Positions 28,038-39,109 of a stretch of 64,000 nucleotides of DNA are shown piece after piece. Below the pieces are notes generated by a model. It ran no database searches. It was not told the origin of the DNA and saw only the letters and a program-made list of their open reading frames with translations. The number at the start of each line of letters is the position of its first letter. Positions within the stretch are counted from its first letter, which is position 1. This stretch comes from Flavobacterium agrisoli (lineage in GTDB: Bacteria > Bacteroidota > Bacteroidia > Flavobacteriales > Flavobacteriaceae): contig NZ_JAEHFV010000007.1 in NCBI RefSeq assembly GCF_016522065.1, positions 1 to 64,000 on the forward strand, written 5' to 3'. The position numbers were made by a program, and so were the translations under genes.

Positions 28038-28862
28038 TTATTTCTTTCTACGTTCTACGATATACTTACTACTCGGGTTTTTAGGAGAACGAGTTCTATA
28101 CCCTTTAGCAGGTATTCCTTTTCTTGAACGCGGATGTCCTCCAGAAGAACGACCTTCACCACCTCCCATAGGGTGATCAACAGGGTTCATCGCTACTGGT
28201 CTAGTTCTTGGTCTTCTTCCTAACCATCTTGTTCTACCTGCTTTACCAGACACAACCAATTGATGGTCCGAATTAGAAACCGCTCCAATAGTAGCCGAAC
28301 AAGTCAACAAAATCAATCTTGTCTCCCCAGATGGCATTTTAATTGTAGCATATTTTCCATCTCTAGCCATTAATTGAGCAAAAGTTCCAGCAGAACGAGC
28401 AATAACAGCTCCTTGCCCTGGACGTAACTCGATACAAGAAATAACAGTTCCTAATGGAATTTTACTTAATGGCAATGTATTTCCAATTTCAGGCTGAGCT
28501 TCAGCACCAGAAACTAATTTCTGACCCACTTTCAACCCGTTTTGAGCAATTACATAAGTTTTCTCTCCGTCAGCATACACTAACAAAGCAATAAACGCAG
28601 TACGATTTGGATCGTATTCGATTGATTTTACTGTAGCTGGAATTCCATCTTTAGTTCTTTTAAAATCAATAATACGATATCTCTGCTTGTGACCACCACC
28701 CGTATAACGCATGGTCATCTTTCCTTGACTATTTCTACCTCCTGAGTTTTTTATCGGCGCTATCAAAGAGCGTTCCGGCTTATCAGTTGTAATAGCGTCA
28801 TAACCATTCACAACTCTAAATCGCTGACCCGGGGTAATAGGTTTTAATTTTCTTACTGACAT
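28038..28862 (-). CDS. rplB: Ribosomal protein L2
   Basis: A 274-residue protein near the peptidyl transferase centre. It has [40 protein letters not shown], and the highly conserved [20 protein letters not shown] containing the functionally important His. Length is standard. It is nine bases behind rplW. Confidence 0.99.
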   Translation of the reverse strand: MSVRKLKPITPGQRFRVVNGYDAITTDKPERSLIAPIKNSGGRNSQGKMTMRYTGGGHKQRYRIIDFKRTKDGIPATVKSIEYDPNRTAFIALLVYADGEKTYVIAQNGLKVGQKLVSGAEAQPEIGNTLPLSKIPLGTVISCIELRPGQGAVIARSAGTFAQLMARDGKYATIKMPSGETRLILLTCSATIGAVSNSDHQLVVSGKAGRTRWLGRRPRTRPVAMNPVDHPMGGGEGRSSGGHPRSRKGIPAKGYRTRSPKNPSSKYIVERRKK

Positions 28863-28871
28863 TTTTCTATC

Positions 28872-29162
28872 TTAGATATTGTTGTAAAAATCAATTGTTT
28901 CTCCTTCTTGTACTTGAACAATCGCTTTTTTAATAGCGTTAGTCTTTCCACTTATCAAACCACTTTTAGTGTATTTAGTAGAACGATCAGGTCTAACATT
29001 AATAGTATTCACACTCACTACATTTACTCCATAAGCAGCTTCAACAGCTTTCTTAATTTCAACTTTGTTCGCTTTTCTATTAACTTCAAAACCAAAACGA
29101 TTCAAAATCTCACTTTGTTTGGTCATTTTTTCCGTTACTATAGGTCTAATTATGATACTCAT
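28872..29162 (-). CDS. rplW: Ribosomal protein L23
   Basis: A 96-residue exit-tunnel protein that docks trigger factor and SRP. It has IIIRPIVTEKMTKQSE, NRFGFEVNRKANKVEIKKAV and VNTINVRPDRSTKYTKSG. It lies seven bases after rplD. Confidence 0.99.
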   Translation of the reverse strand: MSIIIRPIVTEKMTKQSEILNRFGFEVNRKANKVEIKKAVEAAYGVNVVSVNTINVRPDRSTKYTKSGLISGKTNAIKKAIVQVQEGETIDFYNNI

Positions 29163-29169
29163 ACTCCTA

Positions 29170-29799
29170 TTATTTGCTTAAATTTTCCTCAATTCCTTCT
29201 AAAGAACCCTCTAAAAGCACTAAATTATTAGCATTTAATATTGCATAAGTACTTAATTCTGAGCTAGTTACAACATTAGAAGCCTTTAAATTGCGTGATG
29301 ACAAATATACGTTTTTATTTGACTCACCCAACACAAATAGCGATTTTTTATTATCTAACCCTAAAGCTTTCAAAACATTAATGAAATTTTTAGTGTTTGG
29401 AGTTTCAAAATTAAAGTCTTCCAAAACAATTATATTTGCTTCTTTTGCTTTAATAGAGAATGCTGATTTTCTAGCCAATCTCTTCAAGTTTTTATTCAAT
29501 TTGAATGAATAACTTCTTGGTCTTGGTCCAAAAACAGTACCCCCACCTTTAAACAAAGGGTTTTTGATACTTCCTGCACGAGCAGTACCAGTACCTTTTT
29601 GTTTTTTAATCTTACGTGTACTACCAGTAACTTCAGCTCTTTCTTTAGCTTTATGAGTACCTTGTCTTTGATTTGCTAAATATTGTTTAACATCAAGATA
29701 TACAGCGTGATTATTTGGCTCAATTGCGAATACTGAATCAGAAAGTTCCACTTTACGACCAGTATCTTTTCCGTTGAAATCTAATACTTTTACTTCCAT
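29170..29799 (-). CDS. rplD: Ribosomal protein L4
   Basis: A 209-residue tunnel protein. [20 protein letters not shown] and [20 protein letters not shown] form the extended tunnel loop, and [19 protein letters not shown] follows. In E. coli L4 represses the S10 operon by attenuation in the leader. Here the leader before rplC is only about 75 bases and shows a heptamer repeat in place of a clear terminator. Its start overlaps the rplC stop by one base. Confidence 0.99.
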   Translation of the reverse strand: MEVKVLDFNGKDTGRKVELSDSVFAIEPNNHAVYLDVKQYLANQRQGTHKAKERAEVTGSTRKIKKQKGTGTARAGSIKNPLFKGGGTVFGPRPRSYSFKLNKNLKRLARKSAFSIKAKEANIIVLEDFNFETPNTKNFINVLKALGLDNKKSLFVLGESNKNVYLSSRNLKASNVVTSSELSTYAILNANNLVLLEGSLEGIEENLSK

Positions 29800-30416
29800 T
29801 ACTTGTGAATGATTACATAAGAGTTATTATGTCCAGGAACACATCCTTTTACAAGAAGTAGGTTCTTATCAGCCACTACTTTTAAAACTCTAAGGTTTTG
29901 AACATTTACATTTACACCACCTGTTCTTCCAGCCATACGCATTCCTTTGAATACTCTAGATGGATAAGAAGATGCTCCTACAGATCCTGGCGCTCTTAAA
30001 CGGTTATGTTGACCATGAGTTGCTTGTCCAACACCACCAAAACCGTGACGTTTTACAACACCCTGAAAACCTTTACCTTTAGACACACCTTGTACATCTA
30101 CAAATTCTCCTTCTTCAAAAATAGAAACATCAATAAGATCCCCTAATTTTTGTTCAGTTGCAAAATTTTGAAATTCAACGACTTTTTTCTTAGCAACAGT
30201 TCCTGCTTTTTTAAAGTGACCTAAAGCCGCTTTAGAGGAATGTTTCTCGTTTTTGTCATCGAAACCAAGTTGCAACGCTTCATACCCGTCAACACTTTCG
30301 GTTCTGACTTGGGTAACGACACACGGACCAGCTTCAATTACTGTACAAGGAATATTTTTCCCGTTTTCATCAAAAATACTAGTCATGCCGATTTTTTTAC
30401 CAATTAACCCAGACAT
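29799..30416 (-). CDS. rplC: Ribosomal protein L3
   Basis: A 205-residue early assembly protein of the 50S subunit. [20 protein letters not shown] starts it, and the loop with [20 protein letters not shown] and [20 protein letters not shown] reaches the peptidyl transferase centre. The gene follows its own promoter (30498-30528), so it probably begins a transcript separate from rpsL-rpsJ, although read-through from rpsJ is possible. Confidence 0.99.
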   Translation of the reverse strand: MSGLIGKKIGMTSIFDENGKNIPCTVIEAGPCVVTQVRTESVDGYEALQLGFDDKNEKHSSKAALGHFKKAGTVAKKKVVEFQNFATEQKLGDLIDVSIFEEGEFVDVQGVSKGKGFQGVVKRHGFGGVGQATHGQHNRLRAPGSVGASSYPSRVFKGMRMAGRTGGVNVNVQNLRVLKVVADKNLLLVKGCVPGHNNSYVIIHK

Positions 30417-30420
30417 AAAT

Positions 30421-30448
30421 ATTAATTATTAATTATTAATTATTAAAT
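30421..30448. repeat. Heptamer array ATTAATT in the rplC leader
   Basis: Three perfect copies (30421-30441) and a fourth with one mismatch lie between the rplC promoter and its ATG. It would be part of the mRNA leader, five to thirty bases before the start codon. Confidence 0.8.
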
Positions 30449-30497
30449 ATAAATATAGAACACAGCTTTTAGCCAAATCCTATCTTTTTTAGAGGTG

Positions 30498-30528
30498 CAA
30501 AAGTATAACTTATTTATACACAATCCAA
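30498..30528 (-). promoter_or_regulatory. Promoter of the S10-spc-alpha part (rplC onward)
   Basis: On the minus strand, -33 TTG (30526-30528), a 20-base spacer, and -7 TACTTTTG (30498-30505). This full match lies in the 162-bp gap between rpsJ and rplC. Confidence 0.75.
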
Positions 30529-30578
30529 AAAAAATATTTTTCAGATAAAAACAGCGTTCTTATTTCTCAAAAATCTAC

Positions 30579-30884
30579 TTAAACTTTGATTTCAACCTCA
30601 ACTCCACTTGGTAATTCAAGTTTCATTAGAGCATCAATAGTTTTAGATGAAGAAGAATAAATGTCAATTAATCGCTTGTATGACATTACTTCGAATTGCT
30701 CTCTAGCTTTTTTGTTTACGTGCGGAGAACGCAATACAGTGAAAAGTTTTTTGTGAGTTGGCAACGGAATAGGACCCGTTACTACTGCTCCAGTAGTTTT
30801 TACTGTTTTCACGATCTTTTCAGCAGATTTATCCACCAACATGTGATCGTAAGATTTTAGTTTTATTCTGATTTTTTGACTCAT
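30579..30884 (-). CDS. rpsJ: Ribosomal protein S10
   Basis: A 101-residue 30S protein that also binds NusB in antitermination. It has [20 protein letters not shown] and [20 protein letters not shown]. It is the last gene of the str-type transcript, 10 bp behind fusA. The following 162-bp gap holds the rplC promoter. There is no tuf gene beside it. Confidence 0.99.
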
Positions 30885-30894
30885 TTTCTTAAAA

Positions 30895-33051
30895 TTAAGC
30901 GTTACCTTTTGCTTTTTTGATTACCTCTTCTGAAACATTAGAAGGTGTTTCTGCATAGTGAGAAAACTCCATAGTTGAAGTAGCTCTACCAGAAGACAAA
31001 GTTCTTAACGTAGTTACGTATCCGAACATTTCTGACAAAGGCACATCAGCTTTAATTGTTTTAGCACCATTTCTATCTCCCATATCATTCACTTGACCTC
31101 TACGACGGTTCAAGTCACCTACGATATCACCCATATTTTCTTCTGGAGTAATAACCTCGATTTTCATGATAGGTTCCAAGATAACAGCTCCAGCAGCTTT
31201 ACCAGACTCTTTATAACCCATTCTAGCTGCTAATTCAAAAGAAAGCGCATCCGAATCCACAGGGTGGAAAGATCCATCTAATAAAGTAACTTTCAAACTA
31301 TCCACAGCATATCCAGCCAATGGCCCAGTTTTCATAGCTTCACGGAAACCTTTTTCAACTGCAGGAATATACTCTTTAGGAACGTTACCTCCTTTTACTT
31401 CATTCACAAACTGTAATCCAACAGGAACTTTACCATCCACTTCGTCAGCCGGTTCGATTCTAAACACGATATCACCGAATTTACCACGACCACCAGATTG
31501 TTTTTTGTAAGTTTCTCTATGTTGAGCAGATCTTGTAAACGCTTCTTTATATTCAACTTGAGGCTCACCTTGATTTACCTCTACTTTAAACTCACGTTTC
31601 ATACGATCAACCAAGATATCCAAGTGAAGCTCACCCATACCTGATATGATCGTTTGACCTGAAGCCTCATCTGTTCTAACTGTAAACGTTGGATCTTCTT
31701 CAGCTAATTTTGCCAAAGCCATACCCATTTTATCTACGTCAGCTTTAGTTTTTGGTTCGATAGCGATACCAATTACAGGATCTGGGAATTTCATAGATTC
31801 CAAAACAATCGGATTCTTTTCATCACAAAGCGTATCTCCTGTTTTAATATCTTTAAATCCAACAGCAGCACCAATATCTCCAGCCTCAATGTATTCGATT
31901 GGATTTTGTTTATTAGCGTGCATTTGGTAGATACGAGAAATTCTTTCTTTGTTACCAGAACGCGTATTCAATACATAAGACCCAGCATCTAAACGTCCAG
32001 AATAAGCACGGAAGAAAGCCAAACGACCAACGAATGGGTCAGTAGCAATTTTAAATGCCAAAGCAGCAAACGGCTCTTTTACATCTGGGCGACGTAAAAT
32101 TTTAGTTTGATCTTCCTCTAATAATTCAGCATCATCAGGATGAATACCCTCAATACCTTCTTTATCCAAAGGAGATGGTAAATATTTGCAAACTGCATCT
32201 AACATGAATTGAACTCCTTTATTCTTGAAAGAAGAACCAGCAAGCATAGGAATGATTGCCATGTCGATAGTTGCAGCTCTTAATGCATTGTTGATTTCTT
32301 CCTCTGTAATAGAGTTTTCATCTTCCATGTATTTATCCAAAAGATTTTCGTCATAAGTTGCAATCTCTTCGATAAGTATAGAACGGTAGTGTTTTACATC
32401 ATCAACCATATCAGCTGGAATATCTACGATATCAAAAGTAGCTCCTTGCGTTTCATCATGCCATACAATAGCTTGATTTTTCACTAAGTCAACAATACCT
32501 TTAAAATCTGCTTCATCACCAATAGGTAAAGTAATTGCAACCGCATTCGATTTCAACATATCTTTAACCTGTCCGCATACAGCTAAAAAGTTAGCTCCTT
32601 GACGGTCCATTTTGTTTACGAATCCCATACGAGGAACCCTATATTGATCAGCAAGTCTCCAGTTAGTTTCTGATTGAGGCTCAACTCCATCAACAGCACT
32701 AAATAAGAAAACCAACCCATCCAAAACACGCAAAGAACGATTTACCTCTACAGTAAAATCAACGTGTCCAGGAGTATCAATAATATTAAAGTGATATGGC
32801 AATGATTCTGGAAGAACCTTACCTTGCTCAGTTGGAAAATTCCAAGTACAAGTTGTAGCAGCAGAAGTAATTGTAATACCTCTCTCTTGCTCTTGTGCCA
32901 TCCAGTCCATTGTTGCAGCACCATCGTGCACCTCACCAATTTTGTGTGACTTTCCAGTATAAAAAAGAATACGCTCAGTAGTTGTTGTTTTACCAGCATC
33001 AATATGAGCAGCAATTCCTATATTTCTTGTATATTTTAAATCTCTAGCCAT
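30895..33051 (-). CDS. fusA: Elongation factor G
   Basis: A 718-residue translocation GTPase. The G domain has [20 protein letters not shown] (G1), [12 protein letters not shown] (G2), DTPGHVDF (G3) and NKMDRQGA (G4). Domains II to V follow, with [20 protein letters not shown] and the C-terminal [16 protein letters not shown]. It lies 10 bp after rpsG. Length is standard for the main bacterial EF-G. Confidence 0.99.
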   Translation of the reverse strand: MARDLKYTRNIGIAAHIDAGKTTTTERILFYTGKSHKIGEVHDGAATMDWMAQEQERGITITSAATTCTWNFPTEQGKVLPESLPYHFNIIDTPGHVDFTVEVNRSLRVLDGLVFLFSAVDGVEPQSETNWRLADQYRVPRMGFVNKMDRQGANFLAVCGQVKDMLKSNAVAITLPIGDEADFKGIVDLVKNQAIVWHDETQGATFDIVDIPADMVDDVKHYRSILIEEIATYDENLLDKYMEDENSITEEEINNALRAATIDMAIIPMLAGSSFKNKGVQFMLDAVCKYLPSPLDKEGIEGIHPDDAELLEEDQTKILRRPDVKEPFAALAFKIATDPFVGRLAFFRAYSGRLDAGSYVLNTRSGNKERISRIYQMHANKQNPIEYIEAGDIGAAVGFKDIKTGDTLCDEKNPIVLESMKFPDPVIGIAIEPKTKADVDKMGMALAKLAEEDPTFTVRTDEASGQTIISGMGELHLDILVDRMKREFKVEVNQGEPQVEYKEAFTRSAQHRETYKKQSGGRGKFGDIVFRIEPADEVDGKVPVGLQFVNEVKGGNVPKEYIPAVEKGFREAMKTGPLAGYAVDSLKVTLLDGSFHPVDSDALSFELAARMGYKESGKAAGAVILEPIMKIEVITPEENMGDIVGDLNRRRGQVNDMGDRNGAKTIKADVPLSEMFGYVTTLRTLSSGRATSTMEFSHYAETPSNVSEEVIKKAKGNA

Positions 33052-33061
33052 TTCTTACGAA

Positions 33062-33538
33062 TTAAAATCTAAAGTGAGAGAATGCTTTATTAGCTTCTGC
33101 CATTTTGTGAGTATCCATTCTTTTCTTAACCGCAGCACCTTCTTCTTTAGCAGCAGCTAAACATTCTGACGCTAAACGTTGTGCCATAGATTTTTCATTT
33201 CTTCTTCTAGCATAAAGGATTAACCATTTCATTGCCATAGAAATTTTTCTATCAGGACGGATTTGCATTGGAATTTGGAATGTAGCTCCACCCACTCTAC
33301 GACTACGCACTTCTACGTGAGGCATAACGTTTGTTAAAGCATCTTTCCAGATTTCTAATGAAGTTTTCTCATCGTTTTGCTTTTTCGCTTCAATGATATC
33401 AATTGCATCATAAAATACTTTAAAAGCTGTAGATTTCTTACCATCCCACATCAAGTTGTTCACAAAACGTGTTACCAACTGATCATTAAATCTTGGATCC
33501 GGTAAAAGTGGTCTTTTCTTTGCCGCTCTTTTTCTCAT
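33062..33538 (-). CDS. rpsG: Ribosomal protein S7
   Basis: A 158-residue head protein that nucleates the 30S 3' domain. It has [20 protein letters not shown], the [20 protein letters not shown] signature and [23 protein letters not shown] C-terminal sequence. It lies 24 bp after rpsL. Confidence 0.99.
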   Translation of the reverse strand: MRKRAAKKRPLLPDPRFNDQLVTRFVNNLMWDGKKSTAFKVFYDAIDIIEAKKQNDEKTSLEIWKDALTNVMPHVEVRSRRVGGATFQIPMQIRPDRKISMAMKWLILYARRRNEKSMAQRLASECLAAAKEEGAAVKKRMDTHKMAEANKAFSHFRF

Positions 33539-33562
33539 GTCTTTTTCTTAAAAGTTTTTAAA

Positions 33563-33946
33563 TTACTTTTTTGCTTCTTTTGGGCGTTTAGCACCGTACT
33601 TAGATCTTCTTTGCGTTCTTCCTGCAACCCCTGACGTGTCAAGCGCTCCACGAACGATATGATATCTAACACCTGGTAAATCTTTTACCCTTCCACCTCG
33701 CACTAATACTATCGAGTGCTCTTGTAGATTATGTCCTTCACCTGGGATGTAAGCATTCACTTCATTACCATTTGTCAAACGTACACGCGCAACTTTACGC
33801 ATTGCAGAGTTTGGTTTTTTTGGTGTAGTAGTGTAAACACGCGTACAAACCCCTCTTCTTTGAGGACAAGAATCTAAAGCAACCGATTTACTCTTCTTAG
33901 TGATCTGAGTTCTTCCTGTTCTTACTAATTGTTGAATTGTTGGCAT
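33563..33946 (-). CDS. rpsL: Ribosomal protein S12
   Basis: A 127-residue decoding-centre protein. [20 protein letters not shown] starts it. [16 protein letters not shown] carries the Lys that is changed in streptomycin-resistant mutants and is unchanged here, and [20 protein letters not shown] follows. I chose ATG 33946: a longer frame to 34030 would overlap the promoter at 34001-34030. It is the first gene of the whole superoperon. Confidence 0.99.
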
Positions 33947-34000
33947 AATTAATACTAAAAATTTATTATGTATATTAAATTCCCGCTTTTTACGGGGTTG

Positions 34001-34030
34001 CAAATGTATAAAATATTTTTCAGTAACCAA
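34001..34030 (-). promoter_or_regulatory. Promoter of the str operon (rpsL)
   Basis: On the minus strand, -33 TTG (34028-34030), a 19-base spacer, and -7 TACATTTG (34001-34008). A short CCCG/CGGG hairpin (33982-33997) lies just downstream in the leader. Confidence 0.75.
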
Positions 34031-34080
34031 ACGTTAAATCATTAATTTTCAATACAATTATTTCACTTCTAAAAATTCTT

Positions 34081-34107
34081 TTGTAGAAATAAAAAATCTG
34101 TACTTTT
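34081..34107 (+). promoter_or_regulatory. Possible promoter of the Omp85-like gene
   Basis: TTG (34081-34083), a 17-base spacer and TACTTTT (34101-34107, last G of the consensus missing), divergent from the rpsL promoter. Confidence 0.35.
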
Positions 34108-34127
34108 AATAAAATTTAAAATCTCTT

Positions 34128-35831
34128 TTGAAAACCTTCCTCTACTCCATACTATTACTCCTTTTGTCGCTATCTCTTACAGCCCAAAATACCACTTTAA
34201 TAATTACTGGAAAAAACAAACAGGAGACGCAAATAATTGATTCTATTTCATATATAAAAAAACACGATTCTCCTGAAGCAGCGAAAATCGAATCTAGAAA
34301 AATCATAAAAACCCTCTCCAAAAGCGGTTATCTAAATTTAAATTCTTCATTTTTAACAACAAAAAAACAAGACACTTTACTATTTCATGTAGAACTTAAT
34401 CAAAAAATACAAGAAGCACATCTGTATATTGATAAGAATAAAATCAATACCAGTCCTTTTTTGAAAGAATTAAAAAACGATACTTTAATTATACCATTTA
34501 CCGAAATAGAAAACTTTCTAAATAAAAAATACGAAATCTTAGAAACATCTGGAAAACCATTTTCAAAACTTCGACTAATCAACCTACAACAAAAACAAAA
34601 TATCTTGATAGCTGAACTCGATTTTTATATCGAAAACAAAAGAACCATAGATGCTATTGTTTTTAATTATGAAGACGAAAAAAAAACAACCCAACTACCC
34701 GAAGGTTTTCAAAAATTTTTACTCAAAAAATACAAAGGAAAAGATTACAACAAAAAAACCATCGAAGAAATAAAAAACGAGATCAATCAAATTGATTTTA
34801 TCAAACAAAACAAATATCCTGAAGTACTTTTCAAAAAAGATTCTACTATTGTTTACACCTATTTAAGTAAAAACAATTCCAATACATTTGATGGCTACAT
34901 CGGATTTAACAACGATGAAAATCAAAAAATAAAACCTAGCGGTTATTTAAATTTAAAACTTGATAATATTTTATACCATGGCGAACAATTTAAATTACTA
35001 TGGAATAATAATGGAGGACAACAAAAAAGTTTTAATAGCTCACTTGAAATTCCTTTTTTATTTAAGACTCCTATTTCACTAAAAGGCGAATTAAACATTT
35101 TTACTCAGGACAGTATTTTTCAAAATACCAAAACAGAAATAGGAATCGGTTATTTGTTGAATTTAAATTCAAAAATTTCATTTTACTACACCAACACCGA
35201 ATCGAGTAACACACAAAACGGCATTTCAGATATAAACAACTTAGCTGATTTTAAAACCAAATTTGCAAGCTTGGGTTTTAGATTTCAAAAAAAATCCACT
35301 CAAACCTTTTTTTCAAGAAAGAACCAATTACTAGAATTGATTTTAGGTTACGGCACAAGAAACGCTTCCACACTTACACCTCAAAAACAAATTCAAATAA
35401 ATACCGAATACCGCAACACTTTTGAACTAAATACAAAAAACCATATTTACCTTCGTAACTATAATTTTTTGTTAACAAGCAATCACTATTTAACAAACGA
35501 ACTTTTTCGTTTTGGCGGTATGAATTCAATAAGAGGATTTATCGAAAATAACTTACAAGCCAACTACACTTCTTACCTAAATACGTCATACATTTATCAG
35601 TTATCTCCAAAAATAGCTGTGAATTCTGTAATAGATTTCGGTATATTTCAGGATAAAACAAATAAAACCAATCTAAATAAGCTAAACACCATAAAAAGTT
35701 TCGGTATCGAATTTAACCTAGAAACAGGCAACAACAACCTGCTATTATCCCTTGTAAATGGTACTATTGAGGACGAAAAGACAAATTTATATAACACAAT
35801 CTTAACCATATGTTATAATGTTAAATTTTAA
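34128..35831 (+). CDS. Omp85-superfamily-like outer-membrane protein
   Basis: A 567-residue protein. A signal peptide (KTFLYSILLLLLSLSLTAQ) follows a TTG start; no in-frame ATG lies near, and the signal peptide begins right there, so TTG is accepted. Residues about 25-250 are Lys/Asn-rich with POTRA-like alternation, and the rest is a predicted beta-barrel. FRFGGMNSIRGF near residue 465 matches the conserved Arg-Gly-Phe lid-lock motif of BamA/TpsB-type barrels, and the protein ends in Phe. Its partner or cargo is unknown. It could be a TamA-like assembly factor or a transporter for a two-partner system. It precedes the SusC gene by 84 bp on the same strand. Confidence 0.7.
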   Translation: MKTFLYSILLLLLSLSLTAQNTTLIITGKNKQETQIIDSISYIKKHDSPEAAKIESRKIIKTLSKSGYLNLNSSFLTTKKQDTLLFHVELNQKIQEAHLYIDKNKINTSPFLKELKNDTLIIPFTEIENFLNKKYEILETSGKPFSKLRLINLQQKQNILIAELDFYIENKRTIDAIVFNYEDEKKTTQLPEGFQKFLLKKYKGKDYNKKTIEEIKNEINQIDFIKQNKYPEVLFKKDSTIVYTYLSKNNSNTFDGYIGFNNDENQKIKPSGYLNLKLDNILYHGEQFKLLWNNNGGQQKSFNSSLEIPFLFKTPISLKGELNIFTQDSIFQNTKTEIGIGYLLNLNSKISFYYTNTESSNTQNGISDINNLADFKTKFASLGFRFQKKSTQTFFSRKNQLLELILGYGTRNASTLTPQKQIQINTEYRNTFELNTKNHIYLRNYNFLLTSNHYLTNELFRFGGMNSIRGFIENNLQANYTSYLNTSYIYQLSPKIAVNSVIDFGIFQDKTNKTNLNKLNTIKSFGIEFNLETGNNNLLLSLVNGTIEDEKTNLYNTILTICYNVKF

Positions 35832-35915
35832 TCTGCTAGAAAAAAAGGATTTTATTTATTAGGAAAGTTAACAGATTATTAAGATTTTTGTCGAACTAAT
35901 TCAAAATATTTAAAA

Positions 35916-38900
35916 ATGAAACTAAAGTTCAATGGACTATTAGTGCTTTTACTGGCACTAATGGCGCAAATTACGTTTGCGCAAGAAAGAGTTGTTTCAG
36001 GGATCGTTTCAGACGACACAGGAATGCCGGTACCAGGCGCAAATGTGTTGGTGAAAGGAACACAAACTTCAACTCAATCGGATTTTGATGGAAAGTACTC
36101 TATCAATGCCAAATCTACAGATGTATTGGTTTTCTCCTACATTGGAATGGACACCAAAGAGACTTCCGCTGCTAACACTACAGTGAATATAACACTAGCA
36201 TCGGGGGCTGAAGAACTAGAAAGCGTTGTTGTAACTGCATTCGGTATTAAAAGAGAAAAAAAATCGCTTGGATATGCCACAACAACTTTAAAATCAGACG
36301 ATTTAACAAAAGTTGTAAACACCAATGCATTTGAAACCCTATCAGGTAAAATTGCCGGTGTAGATATTTCAGCACCTTCTCAACCTGGAGCTTCTACTAA
36401 AATACAGATTCGTGGTACTAATACGATAACAGGAAACCAAGGACCACTTTATATTGTTGATGGAACGCCAATTAACAATACTGCAACTGGAACCAGTACT
36501 GCAACTAGAAGTTTCGATTCAGGAAATGGTATTAATGACATTGACCCAAACAACATTGAGAGCATGACCGTCCTTAAAGGTGCAGCGGCGTCAGCGTTAT
36601 ATGGTTCAAGAGCTGGTGGTGGTGTTATTATAATTACTACAAAAAAAGGAAAAGCTAACTCAGGTGTGAGTGTTGATATTTTAGCATCTACCGATTTTAG
36701 TCAAGTGGCTCGTGTGCCTCATTTACAATCACAATTTGGTCAAGGATGGAGCGGAGTTGGTTACTCAGGACAAAATTCTTACAGTAACGAAAACGGTTCA
36801 TGGGGACCTGCTTTTAACGGTGAGGTTAGACCATGGGGAACTGTTTACAACAACAGCCAACAAATTAAACCTTATGTTGCTCTACCAGACAATGTTAAGG
36901 ATTTTTATGATACAGGATATTTATCAACTCAAAACATTAACCTTAGAGGTGGAGGAGAAAACTCTGACTTCTCGTTAAATTTCACTAATGTGAATAGTGA
37001 CGGAGTAATTCCTACCGATGCAGACAGTTATAAAAAACAATCTATCGGCTTTAACGGAGGTTTAAAATCAAAAAAATTCACATTAAGAACATCCCTTAAT
37101 TATGTATATAAAGACCAAAGCGCTGTAAATACAGGTCAAGGTGATGATGCAGGACAAGGATCTACTTTGCAACAAGATTTACTACAAATTCCTGTTGATA
37201 TTAGCGTTGTTGATTTAGCTGATTATAAAAATAACATCTTCAACACACCAGATTATTACTTTACTCCTTATGCTGCAAATCCATATTTCAGTATTAACGA
37301 AAATAGCACTAAAGTATATGGTAACAATGTTTTTGGTAATGTAAACTTAAACTATCAATTCAACGATAAATTAAGCGCAACATGGCAAATTGGTGGAAAC
37401 ACTAGAAATGAAAGATTAAAAAGCTATGGTGCGATAGTTGATTATGAGCCTGGAAGTCCTCAAGATGTAGCAGGAGCAAATAAAGTTGTAGGTGGAGTTA
37501 CAGAATCAAGAAGAGAGTACAATGAATTTGACACTTTCTTTAATTTAAACTATACTACAGATTTAAGTGAAAATTGGGCTATGACCTTAATTGGAGGTTT
37601 TAACTACAACAAAAGAGAGTCTGACGTCTTAATAAATTCAATCACAAATTTAGGAATACCTGGTTATTATGAGTTATCAAATACCGCGCAAAGACCAGTT
37701 ATAACTCAATCAAACACTTTAAGAAGAACTGCTGCAGTTTATGGATCGGCAGAGTTTTCATTTAAAAACAGGTATTTTGCTACGGTAACAGGAAGACAAG
37801 ACATGACCTCTACATTACCAACAAATAACAATTCCTATTTTTACCCTGCATTATCTTTAGGTGCAATTGTTATTGACAACGGAGAAACTTTCTTAAAATT
37901 AAGAGGAGCAGCATCTAAGATTGCAAATGACACCAACCCTTATGCAACTGCTGATTCTTATATCCCTGGTTCTGCTAATGCATACTTTGGAATTTTAGCT
38001 TCACCACTTGGAGGAATTAGTTTTTATGAAGCTGGTTCAACATTAGGAAATCCAGATTTAAAACCAGAAACAACTGTTGAATTTGAGGTGGGTGCAGAAG
38101 GATCTTTCTTCAGAAACAGAATTAGCTATGACTTAGCTTTATACCATAAAACAACTTCAGATTTGATTGTTAGCTTACCTTTAGACCCATCTACGGGCTA
38201 CTCTTTCAAAAACATTAATGCTGCAGAAGTAGTAAATAAAGGTATTGAATTATCGTTATCTGGATCACCAGTCAAAAATGAAAACTTCAAATGGGATATC
38301 ACGTATACGTTTACTAAAAATATGAACGAAGTTACCGATTTGATGGATGGTTACGATAGAGTTGATATCAATTCAGCATACGGTGTAACTTACTCAGCAG
38401 TTAAAGGAAAACCAATCGGTTCATATTTTGTATTAGGTCCTCGAACTAATGATGCAGGACAATACATTGTTAATGCAGATACGGGTCTTTATCAACAAAC
38501 AAATGATTTACAATATGCTGGAAACTCACAACGTGACTTTGTAATGGGTCTTCAAAATAGTTTCAAATATAAAAATTTCCGATTGGCAATGTCTATGGAC
38601 TGGAAACAAGGTGGTGATTTCTATTCTTACACTAAACGTTTATCGCATTTCGTAGGTAATGGTATCGAAACTACTTACAACGATAGAAATCCATTTATCG
38701 TACCTAACTCGGTTAATGAAGTAGTAGATGCAACAACTGGTGCAGTAAGTTATACAGAAAATACAACTCCAGTAGGATTTGAAGATATTTACACATTCTA
38801 TAATACTTCAAACAATCCAGCGATTGAAAAAACACAAATTATAGATAAAACGTTTGTGCGTTTGAGAGAATTGAGTTTATACTATGATTTCCCATCAAAA

Positions 38901-39098
38901 TTAACCGAAAATTTAGGTCTTACTAAAATCACTTTTGGTGTGTATGGTAGAAATCTATTTATGTGGACTCCAGGTGAAAACCCATATACTGATCCAGAAA
39001 CGACTACATACGGAACTGGCGTTAGCTCAGACTTTGGTGAATTTGGTACCAACCCTTCACAAAGAGCCTACGGAGGTGTATTAAAATTATCATTCTAA
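35916..39098 (+). CDS. SusC/RagA-type TonB-dependent receptor
   Basis: A 1060-residue outer-membrane transporter. The signal peptide ends at TFAQ (residue 23). A CarboxypepD_reg-like domain runs from about 26 to 105 (VSGIVSDDTGMPVPGANVLV). The TonB-box region ESVVVTAFGIKREKKSL follows, then the plug with IQIRGTNTITGNQGPLYIVD and GVIIITTKKGK, and a 22-strand-type barrel ending in LKLSF. It imports a ligand captured by the SusD lipoprotein encoded 11 bp downstream, powered by TonB. No hydrolase, sigma factor or anti-sigma gene adjoins, so the substrate is open. Family relatives import glycans or peptides. Confidence 0.95.
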   Translation: MKLKFNGLLVLLLALMAQITFAQERVVSGIVSDDTGMPVPGANVLVKGTQTSTQSDFDGKYSINAKSTDVLVFSYIGMDTKETSAANTTVNITLASGAEELESVVVTAFGIKREKKSLGYATTTLKSDDLTKVVNTNAFETLSGKIAGVDISAPSQPGASTKIQIRGTNTITGNQGPLYIVDGTPINNTATGTSTATRSFDSGNGINDIDPNNIESMTVLKGAAASALYGSRAGGGVIIITTKKGKANSGVSVDILASTDFSQVARVPHLQSQFGQGWSGVGYSGQNSYSNENGSWGPAFNGEVRPWGTVYNNSQQIKPYVALPDNVKDFYDTGYLSTQNINLRGGGENSDFSLNFTNVNSDGVIPTDADSYKKQSIGFNGGLKSKKFTLRTSLNYVYKDQSAVNTGQGDDAGQGSTLQQDLLQIPVDISVVDLADYKNNIFNTPDYYFTPYAANPYFSINENSTKVYGNNVFGNVNLNYQFNDKLSATWQIGGNTRNERLKSYGAIVDYEPGSPQDVAGANKVVGGVTESRREYNEFDTFFNLNYTTDLSENWAMTLIGGFNYNKRESDVLINSITNLGIPGYYELSNTAQRPVITQSNTLRRTAAVYGSAEFSFKNRYFATVTGRQDMTSTLPTNNNSYFYPALSLGAIVIDNGETFLKLRGAASKIANDTNPYATADSYIPGSANAYFGILASPLGGISFYEAGSTLGNPDLKPETTVEFEVGAEGSFFRNRISYDLALYHKTTSDLIVSLPLDPSTGYSFKNINAAEVVNKGIELSLSGSPVKNENFKWDITYTFTKNMNEVTDLMDGYDRVDINSAYGVTYSAVKGKPIGSYFVLGPRTNDAGQYIVNADTGLYQQTNDLQYAGNSQRDFVMGLQNSFKYKNFRLAMSMDWKQGGDFYSYTKRLSHFVGNGIETTYNDRNPFIVPNSVNEVVDATTGAVSYTENTTPVGFEDIYTFYNTSNNPAIEKTQIIDKTFVRLRELSLYYDFPSKLTENLGLTKITFGVYGRNLFMWTPGENPYTDPETTTYGTGVSSDFGEFGTNPSQRAYGGVLKLSF

Positions 39099-39109
39099 AA
39101 ACTAAGAAA

